From the NCBI GenBank assembly GCA_007922225.1, contig ML679962.1, positions 28,875,563 to 28,939,562 on the forward strand: a stretch of 64,000 nucleotides of DNA. The letters are read 5' to 3'. A model generated the notes under the pieces. It searched no databases. It saw only the letters and a list, made by a program, of their open reading frames with translations, and was not told the origin of the DNA. Source of the stretch: Emydura subglobosa. Taxonomy: Eukaryota; Chordata; Testudines; Chelidae. Made by a program: the position numbers and the translations under genes. Positions 26,098-37,904 of this stretch are shown piece by piece. Numbering within the stretch: position 1 is the first letter of the stretch; each line of letters starts with the position of its first letter.

Positions 26098-26530
26098 TTG
26101 TGATGGGGTCCTGGGGTGCAACCTTAACTGTGGGACTGCTGGAGGCCTCTGTCCCACCAACCTGATTTGCCTCTGTCACTGTGATGCTGATGTCAATCAA
26201 GCTACAAACCTATGCTAGGCACTGCACTAACACAGACATCCACAGGCAGGGACACCCCCAACTATGTTACATGAATGATCTCCCAGTCACTCATGAACCA
26301 CCAATAGGGAGGATCCAGACAATTCCTCCCAGCTCCCCGGTTTTGCACCGCAGAACTGTGCTGTCTTGCACTGGTCAGAAGCCTGACCGGCGTAAGTTCA
26401 TGAAGTTCACTGCTCTCTCAGTGTGGAGTGGACACACACTAGCCTTTTAAACTGAGCTGAGATTTCCCAAGCACTTCAACCAAAACGCAGTTTTAGGTAA
26501 AATATAAAACAGATTTATTAACTATAGAAG
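26098..26530 (-). mobile_element. Retrovirus-like LTR fragment, minus strand
   Basis: The left edge begins TGTTGTGATGGGGTCC, LTR-like with a TG start, and the block ends just past AACAGATTTATTAACTAT, whose reverse complement holds an AATAAA signal. Similar organisation is seen in the blocks at 30.4 and 44.5 kb. No internal gag, pol or env sequence is present, so it is a solo or truncated LTR. Class assignment is by organisation only. Confidence 0.5.
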
Positions 26531-26539
26531 GATGGGGGG

Positions 26540-26712
26540 GGGGAGGAGCGCGAGCCCAGCTGCAACTACCCCCTGTGCTGGGCTCCACGCTTCCCTGCCA
26601 GCAAGAGCTGCCCAGCTGCAGCTACTTCCCCCAGCATTTAACCGTTTAAACGTTCCATTTTTAGAACGCTTAAACGGATTTTTGATTAAACTAATTTTGA
26701 CATCCCTAATAA
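26540..26712. repeat. GC-rich leader and inverted repeat, probable MITE
   Basis: A run of G leads into a GC-rich segment, then inverted arms CCGTTTAAACGTTC (26,642-26,655) and GAACGCTTAAACGG (26,664-26,677) with one mismatch and an 8-base loop, and the end AATTTTGACATCCCTAATA. The TTTAAACGTT motif family is familiar from turtle MITEs. Boundaries are approximate. Confidence 0.5.
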
Positions 26713-26903
26713 CAATAGATAGAAACAGGAGGAGTAACGTACTATCTATTTTACACGTTTGGCATAGCATTCAGCCTCAGAGCATCTAAGCAGTATAGGC
26801 ACCCAAGTTTGAAAATGTTGGCCAAAGAGGGCGTCTACATCCATATATATCTGTGTAAAGAAGTGGTTGAGCACACACATATCCTAATAAACTATTTATA
26901 ACA

Positions 26904-27675
26904 GAGCTGTACAAATAACTGATTTTTGAGATTGCTGGCAGTTCCAAAAAATAGCGTGTGTGGGGGCGGGGTTGGGGTCAACCCAAAACCACATTTTTTG
27001 GTGAATCAAAACATTGGGGAAAAAAATCATTTAGTGCTGACCAAAACGTTGGTTTTGACTTAGGACATTTTTAATCTTTTTTTAAAATAAAAGGCTAGAT
27101 TCACAAAAGAGGGAGAGAAGAGGAGTTGGTACTGCTCTCCTTATCCTCAGTAACCCAGTGGTTAGGGTGACCCAGGCTGGAATTGAGGTCTCCCACATCC
27201 CAGGTGAGGGCCCTAACCACTAGGTTATTGGTTATTCTGGGAAGGGTCTTTCTCAGTCTCTCCTACTGAAGCTGTTCCATTTTGTATAAATACTTACATA
27301 ATCAGTGGGCCAGAGGGAGATGTGGGTTCCAGTACCCTACTCCTTTGAATATTTAATTATGTACGTGAAGCAGAACAGCTTCAACCGAAGGGATTGAGAA
27401 AGACTCATGCCAACCGATATCTTGGTGCTTATGGCTTGTGGGATAGAGGGTTCAAGTCTTTGCTTCCTACCGGAGACTCAAGCCTGGGCCGTTGTCACTA
27501 GCACCACAACCACCTCCATCTCCTTTGTTTTCTGAATCTAGCCTAATGTTTCTGAATTTGTTTTGACCAAAACAATTTGCCATCATCAATTGTTTCCAAA
27601 ATGGCACAAATTCAAGAATAGTTTTGGTTGACCTGAATCTGCATTTTTGGGGGGAAAATTTTGTTTGGACGATTT
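26904..27675. mobile_element. Composite palindromic MITE with nested SINE head
   Basis: The outer parts are rich in CCAAAACATT/TTTTGGTT motifs and resemble the AGCTGGTC-type MITEs. Inside, 27,150-27,233 contains a minus-strand tRNA-like head whose complement reads TAGTGGTTAGGGCCCTCACC. The box CCAGGTGAGGGCCCTAACCAC recurs, in the same orientation, inside the element at 60.3 kb, so the two are copies of one composite family. Confidence 0.55.
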
Positions 27676-27690
27676 CTCCCCCTGTGTCCC

Positions 27691-30399
27691 CAGCAGTAAT
27701 TTATACTTAAGGTATTATTGTCATGATTCACATTGATCATGTCCAGACGTAGGGAGGCCTTGTTTGACAGAGGTCTTCTCTATGCCCAGTAACATAAATA
27801 ACATCATCTTTTATATTCTTTACAACCAATCTCCTCTGTGCCATAAGAGATGCTGCACCAGAAAATAGATAAAGTCAATGTATTAAAGTGTCCATTTCAA
27901 TAATCTAAGCAGTTTTGTTTTCATATATTACTTTCATTAATGGCCTTTGTCAGGTTGAAACTTTCCAGGATTACCATTAAACATTCTTGCCATGAAAATT
28001 TTGCTTAGCTCTGAATCAGTATTAGGTAAGAAGATTAGCTCTAAATACTTTCTTCCCCCACTTTTTTTCTTTTAGATAGACAATCTAAAAGTTCACAATC
28101 TTCCAGTCAAAGTAGGAATTAGTTGTTGTTGACAAATGCATTTGTAGGAAAACTGTGTTTCACCTATGCTTTTGTGGAGTAATTGAGAGAGAATTTCAGA
28201 GAGTTCTCTTTCAAGATTACATTTGTCTCTGGAGAGTAATTATGTACAGTGGTATCTTCTTGAAGCTGTATTTGCAATCATTTTAGGGCTTGCAGTTCAG
28301 TGAAGGCGTTCTACTGTCATGTTCCATTAATGTGTTTGTAGTTCATCTCTCATAGCAAAACATCGCTATGTAAAACCGTCACGTGATATAAACAGGCAGG
28401 TTTTTAAAGAATACTTCAAGACAAATGTGAATGAGAAATCCTATTATTTTTGGTTTATCAAGCTTTGTTATATAAAACTGTTATTACCATAGTGTTTATA
28501 TGTGCCACTTATATATGTTATAGCAAAATTATACATGGTATAATATATACAAAATTATACATGCTATAGCAAAATGACTTCCGTGATATTAAATACTGAA
28601 TATTAGCCATAAAACAGTACCGCATAGAATATAGATATCATAGGTATTTTAAAATATAACTGTAATTTTGTGCCTGTAGAGAAAAGTATTCTGTTTTTTG
28701 TGATCTTCTGATTTTTGTATGGTGTTTGGTTTTGCAGGTTGGGAGTTTCAATGGGACATGGCCACCAGCTCCCTAGGCTCTTATAAAAATAATTAGAATA
28801 GTGGGATATTTAGATCTTTTCTCTCTATCTCCCTCCTCTCCCCCCATTTAGTTGCAATATTATATAAGTCTCTACTGACAAAATTCCTAATCAGAAACTT
28901 AGACTTGAGCCAAAGCCAGAATCTTAAATCCAAGCATCTTCACATTTTGTGGCACATTTGGATTCAAATCCTTGAATGGGGAACTTCTTGTTGGTTCCAA
29001 AACCAGTCCAGATGTGACCAAAGTCTCAGGAGATCTACTGTTCTTAAGAAATTTTGGCCCAAGAGGGGGGGTGTATTTGGGGCAATAAACTTGAGATTTC
29101 AGCACGGCTGAACCCAAACTCTAATCCTCAAACCCAAAAGCCTAATTCCAGTTTAATTCAAGGTATGATCCTCACCTCCTATGTCAACTAAAATTTTTAT
29201 TTTTAAAAATTAGGTACCAGATTATATAGCTGGATGGAATTTCTGGTAGTCCTGATGCACATAACTAATTGTTAGCTTTCACCATCACAATTTTAAAGTA
29301 GAATTCCATCTTCACATCAGAAGGTAACTCTAGCATCATGTAAAAGTTCCACAGATACCTCTGTGGAACTCAGATGGAATAGACAAAGTGATTTATGCTT
29401 GTCAGAAAGAATCAAGAGTGGGCATTTTTGAATTTCTTAGCTGTAACAATATGTGCAGAGCTTTTGTTCAGATGTAGCTGACATGGAGTGAATATTAAGA
29501 TGCAGGCTCACATTTGAGTATTATGAGGCCACATTTCTAACTGGATGTAAGTGAAACTTAAGGAGCGCTGTGTTGGGAAGCTTGTCACACATCAGAATGT
29601 GAATGTTCATAATTCATACTCTACCTGCCCTTTGTCATTTCCTTTCCCCCTTCTCCTTGTTTTTTTCCCTATTCAGCATTCTCATATAAAACACATCTGC
29701 TTCTGGCTGTTCTATGTATCAGAGCTGTGTTTGCTTTGGATTCAAATCACATTACTTACAACATGCTCTCTGGCCCATAATGGGTGCTGGAGGCAAAGCA
29801 CAGAGGGATCTCGTCTCTGGAGTTTTCTCCAACCCAAGACTGGAAAACATTTAGAATAAAATGGAAGTATGTCTACCCTGGTTGCAAGGAACCCTAGGAG
29901 TATGTACCTCCTTGCCAGTCTGTGTAATGAGGGCATTTCCTGTACAGAAATCAAATTATGAATTATTAACAACCATTCATTTGTTAACTATGATTGCAAA
30001 TTAAGTGGTTCAACTGCACTTCATTGTGTTAGTCTAGCAGTTTGATAAACTAGCCCATTAAATCTGACATTCTGACGTTGTTAGATAAGTGAAAACTTCT
30101 TTTTATAGGAGGACGTAATCTACTTTAATTTTTTTTATCCTTATCTTTTTGTTTAAATTGAGTTTGTCTTTAATAAAGATAAAGATTAAAGTTAAAATTT
30201 GGAAGACAGCTAAGCAACTTAACCACACAACTCCCACTGAAATTAGTCCCAAAGTCAGCTTTGGAAATATCAGCTTAAGTTCCTTGGACCGTCTGTGTCC
30301 AGTATTGTGGCTCTGTTGTGATTTGCCTTCTTAGGACTTGATTCTGTGCTTACTCAAGACAGTGGCAAAATGACGGTCCTCTCTAGAATCTGGGCTAGC
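27691..30399. other. Mainly unique AT-rich DNA
   Basis: Contains a small AT-rich direct repeat at 28,519-28,575 (AAAATTATACATG twice, TATAGCAAAAT twice). The segment 28,890-29,165, open on both strands for about 70 codons, may be an old unclassified repeat. No exon was recognised. Confidence 0.45.
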
Positions 30400-31490
30400 A
30401 TATCACTGTGTCACCCCAATTCCCCACTCCTGGAGCATGTCTCACTCCGCTTTGCATTATGAACCCCCGCTCCTGGGCAACTCACGCAGAGGCACCAGCA
30501 AGCAAGTTGCATGCTCCAGCCCCTTGACTGAGTGAGTGAGTGCCTCTAGCTGGCCACTCGTGGGATTATGCAGTGGTGTGACCCCCAGCCAATATCCCCA
30601 GTCCCAGATGCATCCCTAGGAACTGCCGTTTTACAGATGACAGCTGCCCACTGGATTCTGCAAGCTTATTTGTTTGTCAATTTATTAAAAAAATTGATAT
30701 GCACTAGCTCTGTCACTTTAAATGAAGTCTCTACACACACCCAAACCACAAGCACTGCTTTAGATAAAACAAACAAATGAGTTTATTAAGTACATAAAGA
30801 TTTTAAATGATTATAAGCCAGAGGAATATAAATCAGATTTTATCATGATGAAATAAAAGCAAATCGTATTCTAAACTAAACTTAACTCTTTCAGTAGCCG
30901 TACAGTCTTAGATGGTTCTCACCATAGGCTTGTTGGTCGGCCTCCAACCAGGCTCTACCCTATGGTCAATACTTCAGTTGCTTGATGTTATTCTTAGCTG
31001 GGTTGCAGGAGAAAGAGCGAGCAAAATGTGTCTCTTATCAACATTCACTGCCCTCTCGGGCTTCATGCCCCCCCTTCAGGGTCAGGTGACCAACAGAATT
31101 CTTGCATGGTCTTCTCCACATCCTGTGTCAATGAGCATCACCTTATCAGATGTTTAGGTTAGTTCATTGTTCTGGAAGAGCTGGGTGGTTTTATGCATGC
31201 CTTAGTGAGGTGTGAATTACCTCTCTGCTTTTAGTGTTTGCCTTGATCTGCTTCAAGCCATGTGAGACGCATATTTGGGAATATTACATAACAGAGCTTT
31301 ATAACCATACATATGACGTTGCAGGAAACATAGTACCATAACAATAATGTTCAGTATGTCATAAACATTCCAAAAACACCTTATATGACATACTTTGCAT
31401 TAAACAATACACAGTTTAACTATAAGGGTGAACATGAATGATACACAATCACACCGTAAGGGTGTACATGGGAAGCAGTGTGTCACCGGC
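30400..31490 (-). mobile_element. Retrovirus-like LTR block, minus strand
   Basis: Begins near GTGTCACCCCAATTCCCC. It contains GAGTTTATTAAGTACATAAA near 30,779, the complement of a polyadenylation signal, and ends in AT-rich sequence around GTGTGTCACC at 31,480-31,490. The organisation is the same as the LTR at 44.5 kb. No viral genes are present. Exact termini and target duplication could not be fixed. Confidence 0.5.
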
Positions 31491-31565
31491 CATTGATGTG
31501 AAAGGTGCAAATCAGGACGTATGGCCTCTGTAGAAGTTCACTTAAACTACAGCTAATAATGAGAC

Positions 31566-31930
31566 GCTGGTCAAAAAAATTTCAACAATTTTTTTTTAAA
31601 TCAGAAAATGGGTTTTCAATGACAATATTTTCAAGGGGGGAATGTTATTTTTGTTGAAATTTTTAATTTTTCAATGAAATTTATAAATGAAACGTTGAAA
31701 ATTTTCCAGGTTTGTCAACACATTTTTGTCTGGAAATTGTGGGGGAAGTCACAATTTCATTTATTTTAAAATCTCTCTTCCACCTTGCGTGCGTGTGCGC
31801 ATGTGTTTAAAAAGTAAAAGAAAGGGGTGAAATCCTTTTGCCCCCCACTCTTTCCTACTCTCAAATGTTGAAAAAATGTTAAATGAGTGGGATTTTTCCA
31901 CAAAAGAATGAAACAAAGATTGTGATGAAG
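31566..31930. mobile_element. AT-rich MITE of the GCTGGTCAAA type
   Basis: Starts GCTGGTCAAAAAAATTTC and continues with GAAATTTTT/AAATTTTTC palindromes typical of the group at 648 and 54,276. The right end is unclear. No coding capacity. Confidence 0.5.
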
Positions 31931-31960
31931 ACTTTTGAAAATTCTCTATATTTTTGTTTG

Positions 31961-33797
31961 TTTTTCCTCCTGCATAACATAACTTTTTTCACCCAGAACA
32001 ACTAGTAATATATTATTCTGTATGGCCCTTATTCTGCAAAATGAATTGCTTAACTTTAAGCATATGAGTAGTCCGAAATAGATCTAGAAGATAATTTTGA
32101 CCACATGGAAGAGTGTTTTCCCATGACAGTATTTCACAGTCTATTTTATCTCCTGCAGTCACATAAATTTCACCCTCATGTGCCAGGCCTCCAAGTCTTA
32201 ACTTGTTCAACAGTGTTGCATATGACATGTGTACTGGATTGATAGTAAAATTGTGTAATCCTGGGTTTTTAGTGAATTAGACCAATACTCTCAAAAAATG
32301 TTGCTTTGAGCTGAGATTTAAAAATACGTTTCGTACCAACGCTAGTAAAACCCACACAGTGATAAATGACCTTTCTGTGTTTTGCAAACTTGAAAGACCC
32401 AATGACTCCTGAAAACCAAGCGACCAAGATTTTTTTATACAGTGCCACAAAATATAACATCTTGGTGTTCTTAGGCTAGAATGGCTTTGTTCGAGGCTGT
32501 GCCATCATAAGGGACCTGACACAATTACTGCTGAAAACAATGAAACTGGATGAATATGGGTATTTTGAAAAGGAACTCAGACAAAATATAAAATCCCAAT
32601 TCTACACTTCTTTGAACATTAACAAGAATGACATTGTTTGTAATTGGTAAGAAAGCATGACCTATTAATGTACAGATAAAAGTGATTAAATTATAGTGAA
32701 ATATACATATTGAAGATCAAGTAAACCCAAATGAAGCACATCGCTGAATTTATGTGCAAATAAGGCAACTGAATAAAATTCTACAGTACATACCAACTCC
32801 ATGTGCCATCTTAGTAATGTTATAATTAAGCCAAAGCATCATGTCAAACTGGCCTTTTCCATCTGCTCTGTGATCTGTTCAGGGACCAACTGAAAAAAAA
32901 AAAAAAAAGACAGCTGACCTCAAAGAGAGAGAGACGTTCTAACAGCTTTTGCTTAGAATATTTTACCTTCCTGCATAAATGAATGTGAATCATTTTCTAT
33001 TTAATTGGGCAAATCACACCATTGTGTTTTCCATTAATCAGGCATATTTTAAAACCACTATTTTGTTTCTTGAATGCTCCTCAATATTAAAGAAGCAGCA
33101 GATTTGATGGTAGAATATTTTTGAGCCATTTTATTTCCAGCTATGTAAACTACTAAGATGATGGTGACAGTTTAAAACAGCAGCGCGCTACATTTTTCTT
33201 ACTAGATCTCACCGAAATAAACTTGTTAGGGAAGTCTCAAATGTTTGGTATAAATAATTGACATATAAGACAGAAGAAATTCAGGCTGTATTTATGGTAC
33301 TAATTGGTTTCATTTATTTTGCATCCCTTGTGAATTTTTCACAGTTAGTCATGCCATTATCCTAATGTTGTTGTTCCGAATAACAGTCACAAAAGTCATT
33401 CTAATGGCAGGGGGTCTTTGAGCACAGATGCATCAGGTGTAAAGCTTGCTTTTCTTCTGAGACAATCAAATTGGCTAAAGGAAACTCCATGGAATGTTAC
33501 AGCTGAAAAACCAGGGTTTGTCCATCTGTTTGTATCCGTTACCTTGTGAAAGTCTGTTTAATGCTTGGTCCCATGCGTGTGTTCATACAGAACAGGCATA
33601 TTTTTGTTACAACTGGGTAATGTGAAAAAACGTTACCACTTGGAATCAGTGTAATCTTTAGAAGGTCATTGTCTTTTAAACAGAAGGGTAACAGGACTTC
33701 TCTGCCAACAAGGGTGATTGCTGCAGTCAGTTCTCCATACTGAGGTATTTTTAAATAGGGAATTTCTGCACTTTTAGATTAGGAGAAAAATAGGTCT
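31961..33797. other. Unique AT-rich DNA, no gene seen
   Basis: Contains a poly-A run near 32,892-32,909. Nothing else was recognised. Confidence 0.5.
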
Positions 33798-33805
33798 GTC
33801 TAGAG

Positions 33806-34842
33806 CAGTGTTTCTCAACCTTTTAAGTAGCAAGTACCCCCTAACTTCTGAAAATTGTAATAAGTATCCCACCACACAATTTTCCACGGAATTTTATGTT
33901 TACAGACTAATGTGAGCCATATGTTGGAAGAAGGGCTGAGTATATAAGGCCGTGATATGACAGATGTCAGATCTAGTGTGGGTAGGGTTACCACCTTTAC
34001 ACCAGGAGTGCGCAACTCAAGTATGTACCCAGGCTAGAGGTGGTGATGTCCAAAGCTAGGAGGCTTTGAGTGGCATGACAATGCTGGGGAATATAAAGCA
34101 CCAGGCCAAATTTTTTGCCATTGATTTCAGAGGAGGAAGGGAGAGACAGGGAAGGAGGGTGAGAGAGACAGGAAAAGAGGGTAACTGGTAAAATCTGGGG
34201 CTGTCGTAGTTGTCAATTTGCTCAGCTAGAGCAGTGAAATTGACAAGTTTTCTGGGCACTGGGCTGTGAACCCCAGGGAGGGGGGCTGCCACCTGGGCAA
34301 GTTGCAGGTGGCTGCCACCTGGCTGCCAGCCCGGGAGGTGGGCGACTGCCACCTAATCCAAGCTTGGGCAGAAGAGGCTTCTGTGCCAGCTGGGAACCCG
34401 GGATGTGAGCAGGCGGCTGCTGCCCGTCTTCAAGCCAGGGCGCTGGATGCTGTCCTTCGGCTCGGAGCCGGGGTGCAGGTGGCTGCCACCCAGCTGCGAG
34501 CCCAGCTTGCGAGACGCAGGAAGCTGCCACCGGGCTCCCACATGGGAGCTGGGACCCAGTGGGAAGCGGGGGCTGCTGCCTGCCTCCCCCAGAAGCTGAG
34601 GGCTTCTGCTTGCTTCCCAGCTGGGACTGGGCGGGAAGTGGGGGGCTGCTGCCTACCTCCCCCAAAAACTGGTGGCTACCGCCTGCCTCCCAGCTGGGAG
34701 CTGGGACTGGGTGGGAAGCGGGGGGCTGCCACCCGGATTCCCCAGAAGTCGGCCTCCCCTTCACTCTGTTTTTCCCTGGGTACCCCCTGCGTATGTCTCG
34801 TGTACCCCCAGGGGTACGCATACCACAGGTTGAGAAACTATG
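33806..34842. mobile_element. hAT-type element with GC-rich tandem expansion
   Basis: Ends are CAGTGTTTCTCAACC and GGTTGAGAAACTATG, an imperfect inverted repeat. GTCTAGAG (33,798-33,805) and GCCTAGAT (34,843-34,850) flank it, six of eight bases shared, as expected of an aged hAT duplication. CAGTG-TTCTCAACC termini are typical of amniote non-autonomous hAT elements. The right half is occupied by a GC-rich repeat array. It encodes no transposase that I can see. Confidence 0.85.
34260..34745. repeat. GC-rich minisatellite inside the hAT element
   Basis: Repeated GGCTGCCACCTGG/GGCTGCTGCCTGCCTCC units. The clearest copies start with GGGAAGCGGGGG-like words at 34,561, 34,633 and 34,713, a period of about 72-80 bp. 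Composition differs sharply from the AT-rich surroundings. Both strands stay open for about 200 codons, because the repeat lacks stop codons, not because it is a gene. Confidence 0.8.
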
Positions 34843-34850
34843 GCCTAGAT

Positions 34851-35407
34851 CCTGAAAGAAAAACGCAGCAGCTATGAAACCTAGAAAACCAATCCTGTTT
34901 TAAAACTGGAGGCAAACATTCCTGAGCTTCAGAAGTATTCAAATCCATATCTGATCTTTGCACCTGGCAGTTCTACTGGACCTTAAGCTGGTGTAAACAA
35001 AGCCAGTTGCTCACTACAAGTTAAACGGGCTGGCTCCAAATACTGCAAAAGTTTGGGGATGTTTGGAGCGGAATCTGAAAGTAATGTCTGGGTCCTATTT
35101 CTACTCGCATATACGACGGGAGTGCCTGAGGTTCACCAATGTCTGCTTCCCTTCCGTCCTTGCAAATTGATTTGATTAGAAATGCCTGATGTGATTCCTG
35201 CCACACAATCCCTGTTGGCTTAGAATAAGACAGGGAAAAGTTCATAGCCAATATATCCAGGACAAACTTAGTTGCTGACTTCATTTGGTGACTAGGGTAA
35301 ACTTGTAAAACTTGATCAAGTTAACCTTAGTTTCTCATGTATTGCAATTCCCTGGAGGTGAATACTGCCTCTGTGGTGTAAGAAAATCCCAAAATTGACT
35401 GCCGGCT
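34851..35407. other. Unique DNA, no gene seen
   Basis: Nothing was recognised in this interval. Confidence 0.5.
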
Positions 35408-35518
35408 GAGGAAAAAAGTGATTTGTCAGCAGTCACTCGGGATGTCAGTGGCAAGACGGGTGACTGCACTCAGATCTGTTGTGTCCCAGGCTAGTATCCT
35501 AACCATTGGACTATTCTT
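35408..35518 (-). mobile_element. Cry-type SINE head, minus strand
   Basis: The complement reads GTCCAATGGTTAGGATACTA then GCCTGGGACAC, the same A-box region as in the SINE at 10,886, followed by a diverged B-box region (TGAGTGCAGTCA). The 3' part is lost. Confidence 0.7.
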
Positions 35519-36359
35519 CCTGTTGAGGATGAGAGTCACCTCAGTTGTAGAAATCTCTGTGCCAAACTTACTGTGATCATGTTGTCTGATACTGTTAAGG
35601 TAAATCAGTGACCTTATCAGAATTCGTGGAAACAATTATATGGCAAGTGGTGAATGGGAAACTGAGGAAACCCAGCAACTCAGATAGTTCCCTTCCCACA
35701 TCACCTGAGCCAGTCCTCAGATAATAATCAAGCCACCTCTTTTGACTGTTTCCACCTTTTTAGCCAGGCTCATTATGGGCTAGTACTTATACAGCATCCC
35801 AGACAGAGGATCCTCAAATGCATGCATTAAAAAGAAGTCATTGCTGGAGTTAGTTACTAGAGAAAATGCAGTCCCTTTCTAGGTCCTGTGGGCTATTCCC
35901 ATGACAGCAATGCAAACTCAGCTTTAATAGAAATAAAGCCACTGAAAAATAGGAAAAGAAAACATGAAAAGCAAGCACTACCAGGGCAGGGGAAGCCAGA
36001 GCTTCTCTGTAGGTTACACCAGCATCTTCACTTCTTGGGGCTCCTACTTGGATCTGGGGCCAGAAAGAGAAAAGCAGCATAAAGATAAAGAACAGAAAGT
36101 CCTGGAGTCAAGCTTTGTGCGGGAAGATGGAAAGCAGGAGGAGAAGTAGGAGCACACACACCCTTTATCTCAGTTTCTAGTTCTCAATAATTATGTAATA
36201 AATATGAACACTAAAGACCAAATTTCCTGCATTGCATCAGTCTAAACTTGGAGTAACCAACTGAAGTCAGTGGAACTATTCCAGATTATATCCATGGAAT
36301 GAGGGGAGAATTGGGCCCTATATTAGCAATTTGAGGTACAGTAACACCAAAGGGTCGCC
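35519..36359. other. Unique DNA, no gene seen
   Basis: No exon was recognised. A short block near 36,240-36,310 vaguely resembles the recurrent CAATGGGA-type repeats. Confidence 0.45.
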
Positions 36360-36379
36360 ACTGAGACCAAGTCCCTATT

Positions 36380-36592
36380 GCACTAGATACTGTATAGACA
36401 CACAGTGAGAGACAGGCCCTGTCCTGAATTGCTGACAGTCTAGACAAGGCAGGCGAAGGGTGGGAGGGGAAACAGAAGCACAAGGGGAAATGACTTGCCC
36501 AAGGCTACGGAGTAGGTCAAGGACTGAGCAAGGCATAGAACCCAGGTCTCCTGATTCCCAGTCCAGTGCCTCTCTCAGTGCTGCTTGTCATG
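36380..36592 (-). mobile_element. tRNA-derived SINE (MIR/Cry-like), minus strand
   Basis: On the plus strand the order is AAATGACTTGCCCAAGG, then GCATAGAACCCAGGTCTCCT, then CCCAGTCCAGTGCCTCTC. These are the complements of the linker, B-box region and 5' end of a tRNA-derived SINE of the broad MIR/Cry type. Divergence prevents a firm family call. Confidence 0.7.
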
Positions 36593-36800
36593 ACAACCCT
36601 GCTTGTGCTTGTATGAATCCTGGATAGTCCATATCACTAACTCGAGGTATCCATTTATAAACAGCATTAGATATTTGTGTAGGTGTATCTGAACCACATG
36701 CTTCTCTGGTTCCCACAGGCCACAAGCTATTTGAGGAAAAGGGAAGCCTACTTATTGGTGTAGCTTTTGAACTTCATGTCTCTCCCCCTGTCCTTTGATG

Positions 36801-37199
36801 CAGGGCTCTCAACCTTTCCAGACTACTGTACCCCATTCACGAGTCTGATTTGTCTTATGTACCCCAAGTTTCATATCACTTAAAAACTACTTGCTCACAA
36901 AATCGAATATAAATATTACAAAAGTGGCACAGCACACTATTACTGAAAAATTGCTTACTTTCTCATTTTTACCATATAATGATAAAATAAATCAATTAGA
37001 ATATAAATATTGTACTTACATTTCAGTGTATAGTGAATAGAGCAGTATAAACAAGTCATTGTCTATTTGAAATTTTAGTTTGTACTGACTTGGCTAGTGC
37101 TTTTTATGTAGCCTGCTGTAAAATTTGTCAAATAGCTAGATGAGTTGAAAACCTCTGCGTACTCCCAGGAGTACATATACCCCTGATTGAGAACCACTG
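36801..37199. mobile_element. hAT-type MITE with 8-bp target duplication
   Basis: Starts CAGGGCTCTCAACC and ends ATTGAGAACCACTG. It is flanked by CTTTGATG (36,793-36,800) and CTCTGATG (37,200-37,207), seven of eight bases shared. Subterminal TACCCC/GGAGTA motifs on the two sides are shared with the element at 33,806, so both belong to related non-autonomous hAT families. The middle is AT-rich and non-coding. Confidence 0.9.
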
Positions 37200-37207
37200 C
37201 TCTGATG

Positions 37208-37669
37208 CATTCATTACAAATATGACCTCAGAAACACTTTGCATATGACAAAAAGTGTCACATTCCAAGAGAGCATGACACTATTACCACCTTTCTAAAT
37301 GTTACATTTCCTTTCACCAGCTCCCATCTGTGCCGAAATGTAATCAACATTCAGCCAGCTCAGTGGAGCCACTTTCTATGTTTCCCAAGGCTTGCTTTCT
37401 GCTGATCAAGAACAAGTAGCATGAGGTGAACTTTGGGCAAACTTTCACACTCTAAGTATCTTTCCTCCTCTCCCTCATTCCCTCCAGTGAGAGATGGTCA
37501 GTTGGCTTTGTGCTTGATTTCCAAAACAATGACAACCCCAGCACAGTTAGCTGTTCTTTCTCTTCCTCTGCTGTTGTTATTGCAGTGAAATGGAAACCAT
37601 GACCTACTGGCCTACCTTTCTGGCCCCAGATCCAAGTAGGAATCCAATATGCCTAGATAGTCAGGAGAT
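37208..37669. other. Unique DNA, no gene seen
   Basis: Nothing was recognised in this interval. Confidence 0.5.
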
Positions 37670-37674
37670 AGGGG

Positions 37675-37870
37675 TAAGAGCTGGGATTTTCAAAGGGGCC
37701 AAAGAGAGTTGGGCCTAAGGGAACTGGGTGCGTTTCTGAAACTTCCAGCTAAGGTTTCTAAAGTACTGCATGTGGGGATATCACAAGTGTTTGTACAGCT
37801 CCTAAAACAATGGGGATCTGGTCCATGACTAGGGTTCTTAGGTGCTATAGTAACACAAATAATAAATAGT
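37675..37870 (+). mobile_element. Short palindromic repeat followed by SINE tail
   Basis: At 37,679-37,770 AGCTGGGATTTTCAAAGGGG begins a block resembling the palindromic repeat at 60,120. From 37,787, TTTGTACAGCTCCTAAAACA and GGTTCTTAGGTGCTATAGTA form a SINE 3' domain ending in AATAATAAATA. Confidence 0.6.
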
Positions 37871-37904
37871 AACCACTTGACTACTGTTCACTTCCACTTC
37901 CAGG

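Noticed and set aside
34260..34745. Possible CpG-island promoter
   Set aside because: The high GC comes from minisatellite units within a transposon, and no downstream first exon is seen.
34222..34877. Overlapping open frames of about 200 codons on both strands
   Set aside because: They coincide with the GC-rich tandem repeat inside a hAT element. Openness on both strands follows from the repeat composition, and the translations are proline/glycine/alanine-rich repeats.
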